A stretch of 64,000 nucleotides of DNA from Paenirhizobium cremeum (GTDB lineage: Bacteria > Pseudomonadota > Alphaproteobacteria > Rhizobiales > Rhizobiaceae). The stretch spans positions 62,001 through 126,000 of the forward strand of contig NZ_JAGGCS010000002.1 in NCBI RefSeq assembly GCF_022884085.1, given 5' to 3'. A program made the translations under genes and the position numbers. The notes beneath the pieces were generated by a model. That model did not search any database. It was not told where the DNA came from and saw only the letters and a list, made by a program, of their open reading frames with translations. Below, piece after piece: positions 43,671 through 52,899 of the stretch. Within the stretch, counting starts at the first letter, position 1. The number at the start of each line of letters is the position of its first letter.

Positions 43671-44618
43671 TCAGCCCTTCGCGCCGGGCGGCGGACCTCC
43701 GGTGGGAGCCCACTTCTCGCGCATTTCGAACAACACGATCTGCGAGGCCTCGGCGCCCATCGGCGCTTCGCGGGCAACCCAGCTATCGTCATGCTTGTCC
43801 ATGTCGGCGTCATATTCGAAGTGACAGCCGAGCGGGCTGTTGAAGTACCAGAACCAGTTCGAACCGAACTTGTGCCGGCCGGGGCCCCAGAAACTCTGAT
43901 AGCCTTTCTTCACGAAGCGCGTGCCGGCAACCATCAGCTCGGTCGGGCCGCCCATGTGGAAGGCGAGGTGCTCGCACCCCTTCATGTATTCAGGCGTGCG
44001 GATGAAGAAGAGCGTGTGGTGGTCGTCGTTCGCCTTCGGCCGCAGGAAGGGACCCGCCCCCGTCAGCGTGTCGGTGATCACGAAGCCGAGGCGGTCGCAG
44101 TAGAAGCGGGTGGCGATTTCAATGTCGGGAACGAACAGCACGACATGGCTGAGCGTGCGCGGCAACGCCGGCATTTCTTCCCAGACGCCGATTTCGTTCG
44201 GCTTGCGTTGCGCCGGCGCGCCCGGTGCATTGATCTTTTCCGCGGGCATGACGAGTTCGCGGCGGATCGTGACCTGGAATCTCAGTTCGAAGCCATGGTC
44301 ATCCTTCAGTTCGATCGAGCCGTCGGACAGGCGCGCCACCCGACGGTCCCTGGAAAGCTCCGCTTCGATCGCGTCGAGATCCTCGGCGGAGCGCACGCCA
44401 TAGACCTGCTGGCGCAGCATGTTCGACGTCGGCAACGGCGGAGGCAGCGACGGATCGGACTTGTGGCGGATGATGATGCCGGTGCCGTCCAGCGCCTCGA
44501 ACAGGCCGCCGGCAGCGGTAACGTCCGTCGGCTTCAGGCCGAAGGCATCCAGGTACTCACAACAGGCGGCGACATCGTCAACGCCGAAGACGAGATAATC
44601 AGGTCCTATGATGTTCAT
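43671..44618 (-). CDS. Type I extradiol ring-cleavage dioxygenase (VOC superfamily)
   Basis: A 315-residue two-domain VOC enzyme. The Fe(II) facial triad can be placed as H158 (LSHVVLFV), H217 (CEHLAFHM) and E268 (GCHFEYDAD). Also present is YQSFWGPGRHKFGSNWFWYF, the region with the second-sphere residues of 2,3-cleaving extradiol enzymes. It would open a dihydroxylated ring. It sits between the EthD protein and the ferredoxin. The substrate is unknown. Confidence 0.9.
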   Translation of the reverse strand: MNIIGPDYLVFGVDDVAACCEYLDAFGLKPTDVTAAGGLFEALDGTGIIIRHKSDPSLPPPLPTSNMLRQQVYGVRSAEDLDAIEAELSRDRRVARLSDGSIELKDDHGFELRFQVTIRRELVMPAEKINAPGAPAQRKPNEIGVWEEMPALPRTLSHVVLFVPDIEIATRFYCDRLGFVITDTLTGAGPFLRPKANDDHHTLFFIRTPEYMKGCEHLAFHMGGPTELMVAGTRFVKKGYQSFWGPGRHKFGSNWFWYFNSPLGCHFEYDADMDKHDDSWVAREAPMGAEASQIVLFEMREKWAPTGGPPPGAKG

Positions 44619-44648
44619 GGGACATTCCTTTCTATTCCGATGTCTTGA

Positions 44649-45311
44649 TTAGCCTGCGTGGAGAACATGTTCGCGGGCGATCGCCAGGCAGTAACGTGTG
44701 TCGGAGGGAACGAATGCCCCGGCGGCATCGCGGCAGGCCTGCGCGAAGGCAAGCCCGGCGGCCTCGTCCGGCAGCCAGAATTCGTCGACGGCCTCGATCG
44801 GTCCCGGAAACAGCGGCAGGTTGCGACACTGGCCGAACATGCCGTAGCCCGGGCCCTTGGCGGCTTCGGGCACTGTCTTGGCGTCCGGTGCATTGTTGAA
44901 CCAGAACAGGAAGACTTTCACGGCGCCGTCCCGCACGCCCGGCGGCAGGATCAATTCTTCGGTGACCGGAAGGCCGAGGACGGAGGATTCATCCACCATC
45001 TTGGGTTCGTCCGGCTGCAGTTGCTCGAGATAAAAGGGCGTCTCGCGCGAGGATTTCGCCGCCGCCATGTCCGGAAACCAGACTTCGGTGACAAAATCCA
45101 GACCGAGCGAGAGGGCCTTGGGCTGCCCGTCACCGCCGAAATAAATGCCGTCGAAGACATGGTTCTGGACGTAGCGGCGCGGCGCCTGGGACGGCTCGCG
45201 GGCGATGTAGTCCAGCACCAGCCTGCCGTGATGGTCCTTCATGTGCGCACGGTTTTCGCCAAGCGTCTGCCCGAGACGCCGCCGACCGCAGATCATTGTC
45301 TTGATCGTCAT
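44649..45311 (-). CDS. EthD-domain protein
   Basis: A 220-residue protein of the EthD (dimeric alpha-beta barrel) family: IKTMICGRRRLGQTLGENRA and DFVTEVWFPD near residues 75-85, and a second similar half (FLFWFNN...VDEFWLPDEAAGLAFAQ), so it contains two EthD-like repeats. EthD proteins are accessory or small-molecule-binding/isomerising factors in ether and polyketide degradation. The start overlaps the hydrolase stop by four bases. Longer in-frame extensions run across the hydrolase gene and are not real. Confidence 0.8.
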   Translation of the reverse strand: MTIKTMICGRRRLGQTLGENRAHMKDHHGRLVLDYIAREPSQAPRRYVQNHVFDGIYFGGDGQPKALSLGLDFVTEVWFPDMAAAKSSRETPFYLEQLQPDEPKMVDESSVLGLPVTEELILPPGVRDGAVKVFLFWFNNAPDAKTVPEAAKGPGYGMFGQCRNLPLFPGPIEAVDEFWLPDEAAGLAFAQACRDAAGAFVPSDTRYCLAIAREHVLHAG

Positions 45312-46480
45312 GCTGCTTGCTCCGCGACCGTGCTTCCGCCAAGGGTTTCCGCGACCCAGTCGGCGATATAGGCGCCGGCATTGGCGGAATTGTCGAAGCT
45401 CGAATGCTGCACGCCGCCGGTGCGCTCGTCGAAGATCTTCAGTTCGCGCCTCGGGCTGTTGACCAGCTGATCGTAGGTGGCATGCGCCCACTGAAGGGGG
45501 ATCTGGCTGTCCTTCTCGCCATGGGTCACGAGGAAAGGCACGCGGATCCGGTCGAGGATGCCGTTCAGATGAATGTTTTCGGCGATCTGCATGAACTCGT
45601 CCATGTCCTTGGCGCCCCAGACCCACATGACGTGGCTCCAGTAGTGGGGGACGGGGAAATTGCCCTCGCGGGCAAGGCGCTTCTTCTGCACGTCCCGCCA
45701 GTCGTGATTGGCACCCCAGACGACGCCGCAGGCAAACCGCGGCTCGAAGGCGACCGCGCGCGGACAGTAGTAGCCGCCGAGCGACACGCCTTCCATGCCG
45801 ATGCGCCTGGGATCGACGTCCGGCCGGCCCTCCAGCCAATCGACGACGCGGCTGGCCCAATGCTCGCTGTCGAAGCGGGCGGTGAGCCCCTGAAGGCGAA
45901 GCGCTTCGCCCGTGCCCGGCTGGTCGACGATCAGCGAGGCCACGCCGCGCTTGGCGAGCCAGCCCGGCAGGCCGACGAGAAGTTTCATCTCCTTGGTGCT
46001 GTCGAGGCCGTTGACCTGGACCAGCAGCGGTGCGGGGCCCTCGACGCCTTCGGCGGGCACATAGAGCGCCGAAAGATGCGTTCCTTCGTAGGGAATCTCC
46101 ACCCGGCGACAGGGCGAGCCGGACAGCGCCAGACCTTTCTCGAAGGTGGAAAGAAAGTGCTGGTAAAGAGCCACGCGACCTTCCGAACCATGTGCCAGCA
46201 GGCGCTCGGCGGTCAGTATGTAGTTGGCGGCACGGATCAGCTTGTCGCCGGCCGAAATCAGCCGACCCTTGGCTTCGTCCTCTTCCGCAAGGGAAACGAG
46301 CTTGTCCGCCATATGAATCCAGGTTTCGCGGAATGCCTGCGTTCCGGCGGCATCCGGCGCCCTGGCCGCGTCCTGCAGCGGGGCGCACATTTCCTCGATC
46401 TCTCCCATCCGGGCGCCCATCTCGATCGACAGATTGACCGAGAGGTTCCAGACGTAGTTGGTCGGAAAATACTTGAACAT
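45308..46480 (-). CDS. Alpha/beta hydrolase, C-C-bond-hydrolase-like with helical N-terminal domain
   Basis: A 390-residue hydrolase with an N-terminal helical region (1-120) and an alpha/beta core. Catalytic triad: S233 in GVSLGGYY, D324 in THGEKDSQIP, H359 in GGVQHSS. The helical N-domain plus this core resembles the 2,6-dihydroxypseudooxynicotine hydrolase/FrsA-like group, which cleaves C-C bonds next to a ketone. The ATG at 46478-46480 has a GAGGAG ribosome-binding site. First gene of the operon, divergent from the NodD-like LysR. It may release a side chain before or after ring opening. Confidence 0.88.
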   Translation of the reverse strand: MFKYFPTNYVWNLSVNLSIEMGARMGEIEEMCAPLQDAARAPDAAGTQAFRETWIHMADKLVSLAEEDEAKGRLISAGDKLIRAANYILTAERLLAHGSEGRVALYQHFLSTFEKGLALSGSPCRRVEIPYEGTHLSALYVPAEGVEGPAPLLVQVNGLDSTKEMKLLVGLPGWLAKRGVASLIVDQPGTGEALRLQGLTARFDSEHWASRVVDWLEGRPDVDPRRIGMEGVSLGGYYCPRAVAFEPRFACGVVWGANHDWRDVQKKRLAREGNFPVPHYWSHVMWVWGAKDMDEFMQIAENIHLNGILDRIRVPFLVTHGEKDSQIPLQWAHATYDQLVNSPRRELKIFDERTGGVQHSSFDNSANAGAYIADWVAETLGGSTVAEQAA

Positions 46481-46669
46481 TGGGTCTCCTCGAGGCCGCC
46501 GCTGGCGGCGCAAATTTCATCGGGAGGAGATTCGACTGACGGCATGGCTCGGCCGGCCACATGACAATCATTTCCTCCCGAGGGGAGACTTAACGAAAAT
46601 CAATCTGTTTACAAAATTGCTTTGATAAATGATTTATATTTACGCCATGAATATCTGGGAGGGGGACTC

Positions 46670-47611
46670 ATGCGTTTCAAGAACCTCGATCTGAACCTGC
46701 TGGCGGCGCTCGATACGCTGATCCGTGTCCGCAACGTCAGCCGTGCGGCCGAGGAAATGTTCATCACACAGTCAGCGATGAGCAATGCGCTCGGGCGGTT
46801 GCGGGATTATTTCGACGATCCGCTTCTCATTCAGGTCGGGCGATCCATGGAACTGTCACCATTGGCCGCATCGCTCGAACAGCCAGTGCGCGACATCATC
46901 GTCCGGATCGAGGCAGCCGTCGTTTCAACCCCGTCGTTCTCTCCTGGGGACTCGAGCCGGAGCTTCAGCTTCATCGTGTCGGACTATACTGTCCTCACAA
47001 TCATGCCGGCGTTTCTCCAGCGTCTGGAGAAACTGGCGCCCGCCATCCAGATCGAATTCAAGCCACAGCAGAACTATCCGCACCTTCTGCTGGAACGTGG
47101 AGAGGCCGACCTGCTGATCGCGCCCACCGTCTTCTGTTCAACCAATCATCCGATGGAAACGCTGCTTGAGGATAGGCTTTGCTGTGTCGTCGATGCGGAC
47201 GGGCCGTTCTCCTCCGGTGTGATGTCGGAGGCCGACTTTCTGTCCGCCGGTCACGTCGTGATGCAACCGCCCAATGGCGGGGAAAGCTTCGCCCAACGGG
47301 CCTTCGATCGCGTTGGTATCAAGCTCAGGATCGAGGTGACCACCTATTTCTTCACGTCGCTACCGCTACTTGTTCGCGGAAGCCGAAGGGTCGGTCTGGT
47401 GCAGCGGAGCCTGGCAGAGGTCCTGTCGAAGCTCGGCGGCGTCAAGATCGTGGAGCCGCCGTTTCCGCTGCCCGCGCTGCAGCAGTCGCTTCAGTGGCAC
47501 AGTTACCGGACACGTGATCCGGCCCTTTCGTGGATCCGCGAGCAGATTCATGAGGCGGTGCACTCGATCGCTGAGGATGGCACGGTCAAAGGCATATATC
47601 CCGCGACGTGA
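46670..47611 (+). CDS. LysR-family regulator, NodD-like subgroup
   Basis: A 313-residue LysR protein. The wHTH reads RFKNLDLNLLAALDTLIRVR, then NVSRAAEEMFITQSAMSNAL, strongly NodD-like. Effector domain with FSFIVSDYTVLTIMP. The start is the ATG at 46670-46672, preceded by GGGAGGGGG; an in-frame start 48 bases upstream is less likely. Divergent from the ten-gene catabolic operon, so probably its activator with an aromatic inducer. The 190-base divergent region has AT-rich ATCAA/TTTGAT arms near 46597-46626 that could be its site. Confidence 0.9.
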   Translation: MRFKNLDLNLLAALDTLIRVRNVSRAAEEMFITQSAMSNALGRLRDYFDDPLLIQVGRSMELSPLAASLEQPVRDIIVRIEAAVVSTPSFSPGDSSRSFSFIVSDYTVLTIMPAFLQRLEKLAPAIQIEFKPQQNYPHLLLERGEADLLIAPTVFCSTNHPMETLLEDRLCCVVDADGPFSSGVMSEADFLSAGHVVMQPPNGGESFAQRAFDRVGIKLRIEVTTYFFTSLPLLVRGSRRVGLVQRSLAEVLSKLGGVKIVEPPFPLPALQQSLQWHSYRTRDPALSWIREQIHEAVHSIAEDGTVKGIYPAT

Positions 47612-47718
47612 TGAATATATCCGAGCCGGGTATTTATTCTGCGAATAGCTCGTATTGCCAATGACCATTTTACATTCGTCAAGTGCCGACTTAGTTCGGA
47701 TTTCAGGTCGTATCGAAT

Positions 47719-47735
47719 TTCCCTAGATTAGGGAA
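47719..47735. promoter_or_regulatory. Dyad TTCCCTA-GAT-TAGGGAA upstream of the outer-membrane channel gene
   Basis: A perfect seven-base inverted repeat with a three-base centre, flanked by near-symmetrical GAAT/ATC, lies 160 bases before the channel gene and 108 bases after the LysR stop. Size and symmetry fit a regulator site; the binding protein is unknown. Confidence 0.4.
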
Positions 47736-47895
47736 TCTCGATGCGCCGGTGGCGAGGTGGCCGCCGAGGGGGAGGACAGCAGGCAATCTGGATGACCAGG
47801 CTCGCTTACCGCGAGAATGACGTCTTGCGCGCGTTTGCAACCCGGAGCCCTTCTCGCGGGTATCGTCGTCGTTGTTCATGTGAGGAGGATGAATA

Positions 47896-48783
47896 ATGAA
47901 ATTCAGGAAATTCGGGCTTGCCGCGGCACTATCGGCAACAGCGCTCTGTCAAGTGCAGGCCGCCGAGAACGGCAACACGCAGTATTCGCCAGGTTCGGCG
48001 CAATTCTTCGCTGCGAGCATTCCACCCTATCCCGGTCTCTATTTTCTTTCCCAGACCAACTATTTCACCGCCGACCGGACCAACGACTCGAACGGCGACA
48101 GGGTGCCGATCGACTTCGAGGTCAAGGCGCTGGCGGAAACCTTCCGCTTCCTCTACGTCAGTGACATCGAAATCGGGGGCGCCCAGCTCTGGGGACAACT
48201 CGTCGTTCCGGTCGTCCATCTCGACATGTCGTTGCCATTCGGTGACGACACCACGCTCGGCCTCGCCGACATCACCACCTCCGTGGGACTCGCCTGGCAC
48301 CCGGATCGCAACAATACGTTCGTCGTGGGTGTCGACGTGGCATTGCCAACCGGCCAGTACGACGCCTCCGACATCGCCAATATCGGCGTCAACCACTGGT
48401 CCGTTCAGCCGACCCTCGGCTATCACTATTTGGATCCGCAGGGTCTGGAGGTCGGCGCGACGGCCCGCCTGATATTCAACACGGAGAATACTGACACGGA
48501 CTACACGTCCGGTACGGAATTCGTCCTGGACTATGCGGTCGGTTGGAACTTCGATAAATGGCGTGTTGGCGCGGTCGGCTATTATCTCCAGCAGATCTCG
48601 GACGACTCCGGACCCGGGGTTGCCGCAGACGGACATCGCGGCAAGGGCTTCGCCATCGGTCCGTCGATCAGCTACAGTTTCAATCCAGGGATGCAGGTCA
48701 GCGCGTCGTGGCAACACGAAGTTTTCGCAGAGAACCGAGCTCAAGGTAACGCTGTCTGGGTCAACTTTGCCACCAAGTTTTAG
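47896..48783 (+). CDS. Outer-membrane channel of the phenol MetA-pathway family (COG4313-like)
   Basis: A 295-residue outer-membrane beta-barrel protein with a Sec signal (FGLAAALSATALCQVQA, cleavage before AENG). It matches the family found beside meta-cleavage operons: PGLYFLSQTNYF, VVPVVHLDMSLPFGD, LADITTSVGLAWH, and a C-terminal Phe (WVNFATKF) typical of barrel proteins. The ATG at 47896 follows GAGGAGGAT. It probably lets hydrophobic or aromatic substrate cross the outer membrane for the adjacent pathway. Confidence 0.88.
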   Translation: MKFRKFGLAAALSATALCQVQAAENGNTQYSPGSAQFFAASIPPYPGLYFLSQTNYFTADRTNDSNGDRVPIDFEVKALAETFRFLYVSDIEIGGAQLWGQLVVPVVHLDMSLPFGDDTTLGLADITTSVGLAWHPDRNNTFVVGVDVALPTGQYDASDIANIGVNHWSVQPTLGYHYLDPQGLEVGATARLIFNTENTDTDYTSGTEFVLDYAVGWNFDKWRVGAVGYYLQQISDDSGPGVAADGHRGKGFAIGPSISYSFNPGMQVSASWQHEVFAENRAQGNAVWVNFATKF

Positions 48784-48835
48784 GATCGATCGCCGGGAGA
48801 GGGCGACTACCCTCTCCCCACGGTTCATCCTTTGC

Positions 48836-49299
48836 CGGTACGGCAACACGATCGATTTCTATCTGTCGCCGACGCGCAATGCCAAAGCAGCCAAGTGATT
48901 TCTCGGCAAGGCTCTGAATGGCTTGAAGGATTGGAAAAAGCCAACAGTCATCAAAACCGACAAGGCGCCGACCTACGGCATCGCGATCTCGGGATTGAAG
49001 GCTGATGACAAAGGCCCGAAAGAGCTTGTGCACCGGCGGGTCAAATATCTGAACAACGTCGTTGTGGCTGACCATGGCGAGTTGGAACAGCTCATCAAGC
49101 CGGTCAGAAGCTGAAAACGGCACACGCGACGATCAAGGGACTCGAGGGCATGCCCGCCTTACGCAAGGGACAGGCTGCAATTTTCAATCTAACTGGCGAC
49201 ATTCGTGGAGAGGCTCTCACAGAATCTCGAAGCCAAAACCGCCTGAATGAAGTGTAGGAAGGTCTCATTACAGCCAGGCGGAATATCTTCAACAGAGTC
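48836..49299 (+). pseudogene. IS6-family transposase, 3' fragment with right end
   Basis: The C-terminal part of an IS6-type DDE transposase: YGNTIDFYLSPTRNAKAAK, then an in-frame TGA at 48896, then FLGKALNGLKDWKKPTVIKT, DKAPTYG, ELVHRRVKYLNNVV and ADHGELEQLIKPVR. At about 49110 the frame shifts and continues as LKTAHATIKGLEGMPALRKG and FNLTGDIRGEA to a TAG at 49255-49257. A degenerate terminal repeat TTCAACAGAGTC is at 49288-49299. The nonsense mutation, frameshift and missing N-terminus make it inactive. Confidence 0.88.
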
Positions 49300-49310
49300 A
49301 ATCCCGCTGG

Positions 49311-50363
49311 CTATACAAAAACCCTGCCGTCAAAGAGCTTGCGAGCCGTGCGGACGTTTCCTGCTCCCCTGATCGACCCGTCTTCCGCAACATCGAGGAA
49401 GACCTCCATATCGCCGGTCGGGTGTTCGATGCGATAGCGTCCGTCGGCGGGAGGCTTGCAAAGCGCGGCCGCCGGGCTTCCGGCGAGCCGTGTCGCCGTT
49501 GCCACGGTGATGGCGGCAAACACACCGACCGAGGCATGGACGCGATGCGGAATGAGACTTCGGGTTGCTATCGCGCCGCCCTGGTCCGGCGCGGAGACAA
49601 GCGTCATCTTCGGCACCGACGCCTTTTCGACATCGCCGAGGTTCATCATTGGACCGGCCTTCAGGCGGATGGCCTCGATGCGCGCCTTGAGCTCGTTCAT
49701 GGCCTCGATCTCTTCGCGGTCTTCCTTGCCGGACAGGCCGAAATCGGCGGCGCGCATGATGACGCACGGCATGCCGTTGTCGATCAGCGTGCAGTCGATG
49801 CCGTCGATAACGTCGACGGCGTTGCCGGTCGGCAGGAGCGAGCCGCACATCGAGCCGGCGATGTTGAGGAAGAGCAGGGGCACCGCGGCATGGACCCCGG
49901 GCACGCCGGCAATCCCTGTGGCGCCGGCATAACTGACGCGGCCGCCCGGCGTCTGGATGCGCGCAAGCGCGATCTCGCCACTGTTGACCATGTGAATGCG
50001 CACCTGCGTTTGGTTGCCGGTCGCCGCGACAAGTCCGCGTTCGATCGCGGCCGGTCCGACGCCTGCCAGGATATTACCGCAGCCCTGCGCATCGCTGACG
50101 AGCGCCTGGTCGACGAAGACCTGCAGGAACAGGTAATCGACATCGGCATCGTCCCGGGTTGAGGGAGAGAGGATCGCGACCTTGGAGGTCAGTGGATCGC
50201 CGCCGCCGATACCATCGATCTGCCGCGGGTCGGGCGATCCCATGATCCTCAGAAGAAGCGCATTGCGGGCCTCGGGCTCGGAGGGCAGGTCGCTCGCCAG
50301 AAAATATGCACCCTTCGATGTCCCGCCACGCATCCAGAGGCAGGGAATACCGTCCTCATACAT
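49311..50363 (-). CDS. galD: 4-oxalomesaconate tautomerase (GalD, PrpF family)
   Basis: A 350-residue PrpF-family isomerase: [17 protein letters not shown] at the N-terminus, [34 protein letters not shown] (catalytic Cys region) and the second-half equivalent. In gallate degradation GalD converts the keto form of 4-oxalomesaconate to the enol form. The assignment leans on the adjoining galC- and galB-like genes. It overlaps the galC stop region by eight bases and is the last gene of this operon. Confidence 0.87.
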   Translation of the reverse strand: MYEDGIPCLWMRGGTSKGAYFLASDLPSEPEARNALLLRIMGSPDPRQIDGIGGGDPLTSKVAILSPSTRDDADVDYLFLQVFVDQALVSDAQGCGNILAGVGPAAIERGLVAATGNQTQVRIHMVNSGEIALARIQTPGGRVSYAGATGIAGVPGVHAAVPLLFLNIAGSMCGSLLPTGNAVDVIDGIDCTLIDNGMPCVIMRAADFGLSGKEDREEIEAMNELKARIEAIRLKAGPMMNLGDVEKASVPKMTLVSAPDQGGAIATRSLIPHRVHASVGVFAAITVATATRLAGSPAAALCKPPADGRYRIEHPTGDMEVFLDVAEDGSIRGAGNVRTARKLFDGRVFV

Positions 50364-51027
50364 ATTTCAGACCCTTTTCGGCCAGTCGCGGCCGCATGTC
50401 GTAAATGTCGAGACCGAGTTCACCTGCGGCAAGCCGCCTGCGCTTGGCTTCCTCTGCGGAAAGACGCTTTTCGGCGGCCGCGAGCACCGTTTCGGCCTCC
50501 TCGCGCCTGACGACGCACACACCGTCATCGTCGGCGACGATGATGTCACCGGCATCGACCTGCGCGCCGGCGCAGACGATCGGCACGTTGACCGAACCGA
50601 GTGTTTCCTTGACGGTGCCCTGCGCCGAGATCGCCTTCGACCAGACGGGGAAACCCATCGCCGTCAGGTCGCGGATGTCGCGCACGCCGGCGTCGATGAT
50701 GAGGCCGCGGCAGCCGCGCGCCATGGCGGATGTGGCGAGCAGGTCGCCGAAGTAGCCGTTGTCGCAGGGCGATGTCGGCGCCAGCACGAGGATGTCACCG
50801 GGCTTTAGCTGTTCGATCGCCACGTGCAACATCCAGTTGTCGCCGGGGGGGGCGGAAATGGTGACGGCGGAACCGGCGATCTGCGCGCCGGCATAGATCG
50901 GCCGCATGCGGCTCGACAGCATGCCCTTGCGGCCCTGGGCCTCATGGACGGTGGCAACGCCTGCTGCAGCCAGCCGATCGATGATCGCCTGATCGGCGCG
51001 CACAATATTCTGGATGACGACGGCCAT
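50356..51027 (-). CDS. galC: 4-carboxy-4-hydroxy-2-oxoadipate aldolase/oxaloacetate decarboxylase (GalC/LigK type)
   Basis: A 223-residue RraA-fold metal-dependent class II aldolase. Core motif [20 protein letters not shown] provides the divalent-metal Asp and the Arg/Asp pair; [18 protein letters not shown] is the N-terminal signature. The enzyme splits 4-carboxy-4-hydroxy-2-oxoadipate into pyruvate and oxaloacetate. The ATG at 51025-51027 is one base from the dioxygenase stop. Flanked by galD and the dioxygenase gene. Confidence 0.9.
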   Translation of the reverse strand: MAVVIQNIVRADQAIIDRLAAAGVATVHEAQGRKGMLSSRMRPIYAGAQIAGSAVTISAPPGDNWMLHVAIEQLKPGDILVLAPTSPCDNGYFGDLLATSAMARGCRGLIIDAGVRDIRDLTAMGFPVWSKAISAQGTVKETLGSVNVPIVCAGAQVDAGDIIVADDDGVCVVRREEAETVLAAAEKRLSAEEAKRRRLAAGELGLDIYDMRPRLAEKGLKYV

Positions 51028-51028
51028 G

Positions 51029-51991
51029 TCAGTGTCCCTTCGTTTCAACCGGCGGGGTGCCGTGGGTGTGGAAAGTCTCAATGGTCTTCAGGCCCCAGGC
51101 CTGGCCCTTCTTGCGGTCCTTTTCGGTCCAGACGACCGGGTGCCAGTCCGGTGCGAGAATGAGGCGCGCGCCGGAATTGGCGAGCTCTACCCGGTTTCCC
51201 GCCGGCTCCCAGACATAGAGGAAGAAGGTGCCCTGGACCGCGTGCTTGTGCGGGCCCGTCTCGATGTGGACGCCGTTTTGCAGAAAGATGTCGGCGGCGC
51301 GCAATATGTCCTCGCGCTGGTCGGTCGCATAGGTGACGTGGTGCAGCCGCCCCTGACCGCCGCCATGCTCTTCGGTGCAGGCGAGATCATAGGTCTTGTT
51401 GTTGACCGTGAACCAGCAACCGCCGAGCCGGCCATTGTCGAGCTGGATCATTTCCGTCACTCGGCTACCGAGGCAGGTCTCCATGAAGGCGCGGAATTCC
51501 GTGACGTTCTCGGACAGGAGATTGAGGTGGTCGAGCCTGCGCGGCGCAGCCCCCGTGAAGGCGGAGGCGGTGTTCTTCAGCGCGGCCTTCTCTGCTTCTT
51601 CCTGTGCCTCGTACCAGACGGTATCCCAGTAGATCTCGAAGACATGGCCGAACGGATCCTCGAAACGGAAGGCCTTGCCATGGCCACGGTCGCCGTCGAC
51701 CCAGCCGATCACCTTGTACCGGCTTTCCTCGATCGCCTTGACCCGGCGCATGAGAGCCGCTTGCGACGAAGCGCGATAGGCGATGTGGCCGACGCCGGTG
51801 GTGTGGTGGCGTGTCAGCTTCAGCGAGTGGAATTCGTAGTCGTCCCAGGCGCGCAGATAGGCGGAATTCTCGTCCATCCCGGACAGCTTCAGGCCGTAGA
51901 TGCGCGTGAAGAAATCGAGACTTTCCTCGAACCGGTCGGTGTACATCTCGACATGCGCGAGATGGGCAAGGTCAAAGCAGGGTTCCGTCAT
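51029..51991 (-). CDS. Type I extradiol ring-cleavage dioxygenase (VOC superfamily), in galBCD operon
   Basis: A 320-residue two-domain VOC dioxygenase. Fe(II) ligands appear to be H155 (RRLDHLNLL), H218 (GRLHHVTYA) and E269 (GNRVELANS); [20 protein letters not shown] carries second-sphere residues of active extradiol enzymes. It sits between galC and galB where a gallate dioxygenase would be expected, but known gallate dioxygenases (GalA, DesB) are of the unrelated type II (LigB) fold. It may be a non-homologous replacement making 4-oxalomesaconate, or may use another catechol acid. Confidence 0.88.
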   Translation of the reverse strand: MTEPCFDLAHLAHVEMYTDRFEESLDFFTRIYGLKLSGMDENSAYLRAWDDYEFHSLKLTRHHTTGVGHIAYRASSQAALMRRVKAIEESRYKVIGWVDGDRGHGKAFRFEDPFGHVFEIYWDTVWYEAQEEAEKAALKNTASAFTGAAPRRLDHLNLLSENVTEFRAFMETCLGSRVTEMIQLDNGRLGGCWFTVNNKTYDLACTEEHGGGQGRLHHVTYATDQREDILRAADIFLQNGVHIETGPHKHAVQGTFFLYVWEPAGNRVELANSGARLILAPDWHPVVWTEKDRKKGQAWGLKTIETFHTHGTPPVETKGH

Positions 51992-52012
51992 GCTATCCTC
52001 CGGGAGTCCCGA

Positions 52013-52747
52013 TTAGAGTTCGTCGACCGTGCGCGGGAAGATGGACTGGAATCCCTCGGCATATTTGCAGTCGCGCCCGCCCGACTGGCCGCCTGAATTG
52101 CGCTTGAAGTGATTGGCGCGATTGATGGCTACGCGGGTGTAGTATTCCCACAGATGCTCCTGGCCTTCCATGCATTCGATCGCAGCCCGCTTCTTCTCCC
52201 AGACCGGGGTGATGTCGAGGAAGGTGTCGGGCTTCCAACCCATCTGCTCGGTCTGGTGCGGCTCGAACAGGTAGAGCTGCGGCGCGCCCAGCACCTTTTC
52301 TCCGGGGTTGTGGCCCCAGGCCTGGGCTATCATCCGGCATTCCAGCGCCACCTGTGTCGCGTACATATGATCGGTGTTGTAAGGGTCGTATTGCGAATGC
52401 GACAGCATGAAGGACGGCTGCACCTTGCGGATCACGTCGACCAGACTGTTCTTGTCGTCGCGGGAAAGCTCCAGCGGATAGTCGCCGAGATCGAGGCAGA
52501 CGAGGTCGTGGACGCCGAGCGCTTCCGCGGCCTTCTCGGCTTCGGTGCGGCGGGCCTTCTTGACGACATCCAGGGTCATGCCCTGCTGCTTCCAGAGCTT
52601 CGCGGATTCACCGCGTTCGCCGAAGGACAGGCAGGCGACCGTCACCTCATAACCCATGGATGCATGAAGAGCGATGGCACCGCCGCAGCGCCAAACGAAA
52701 TCCGCGGCGTGTGCAGAAATAACGAGGGCGGTTTTTTTGGCAGACAT
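52013..52747 (-). CDS. galB: 4-oxalomesaconate hydratase (GalB, PIG-L family)
   Basis: A 244-residue PIG-L/LmbE-fold protein: N-terminal ALVISAHAADFVWRCGGAIA (zinc motif region His/Asp), then LSFGERGESAKLW and MLSHSQYDPYNTDHMYA with further zinc ligands. Although the fold suggests deacetylase, GalB of gallate degradation belongs to this family and hydrates 4-oxalomesaconate to 4-carboxy-4-hydroxy-2-oxoadipate; the neighbours galC and galD support that. The ATG at 52745-52747 has AAGGAG upstream. First gene of the operon. Confidence 0.85.
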   Translation of the reverse strand: MSAKKTALVISAHAADFVWRCGGAIALHASMGYEVTVACLSFGERGESAKLWKQQGMTLDVVKKARRTEAEKAAEALGVHDLVCLDLGDYPLELSRDDKNSLVDVIRKVQPSFMLSHSQYDPYNTDHMYATQVALECRMIAQAWGHNPGEKVLGAPQLYLFEPHQTEQMGWKPDTFLDITPVWEKKRAAIECMEGQEHLWEYYTRVAINRANHFKRNSGGQSGGRDCKYAEGFQSIFPRTVDEL

Positions 52748-52899
52748 GTTTGCTCTCCTTGGGTTTCGTTGCAGGAGACATTCCATACCGCCCCGTGTGC
52801 CGACAATTCGAAAGCCTGTGCCGTAGCATAAGTTCATGCTATGAACGCTGGTGAAGCCGGATGCCGTTTGCCAGTCTTCGGACATATTTGGAGATCGAC

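Noticed and set aside
44649..46571. A 640-codon minus-strand frame suggesting an EthD fusion protein
   Set aside because: The N-terminal 420 codons are out of frame with the genuine alpha/beta hydrolase; the EthD gene starts at 45311 with an ATGA overlap.
52013..52747. N-acetylglucosamine deacetylase (PIG-L/LmbE) role
   Set aside because: The fold fits, but the operon with galC and galD makes the GalB hydratase role much more likely.
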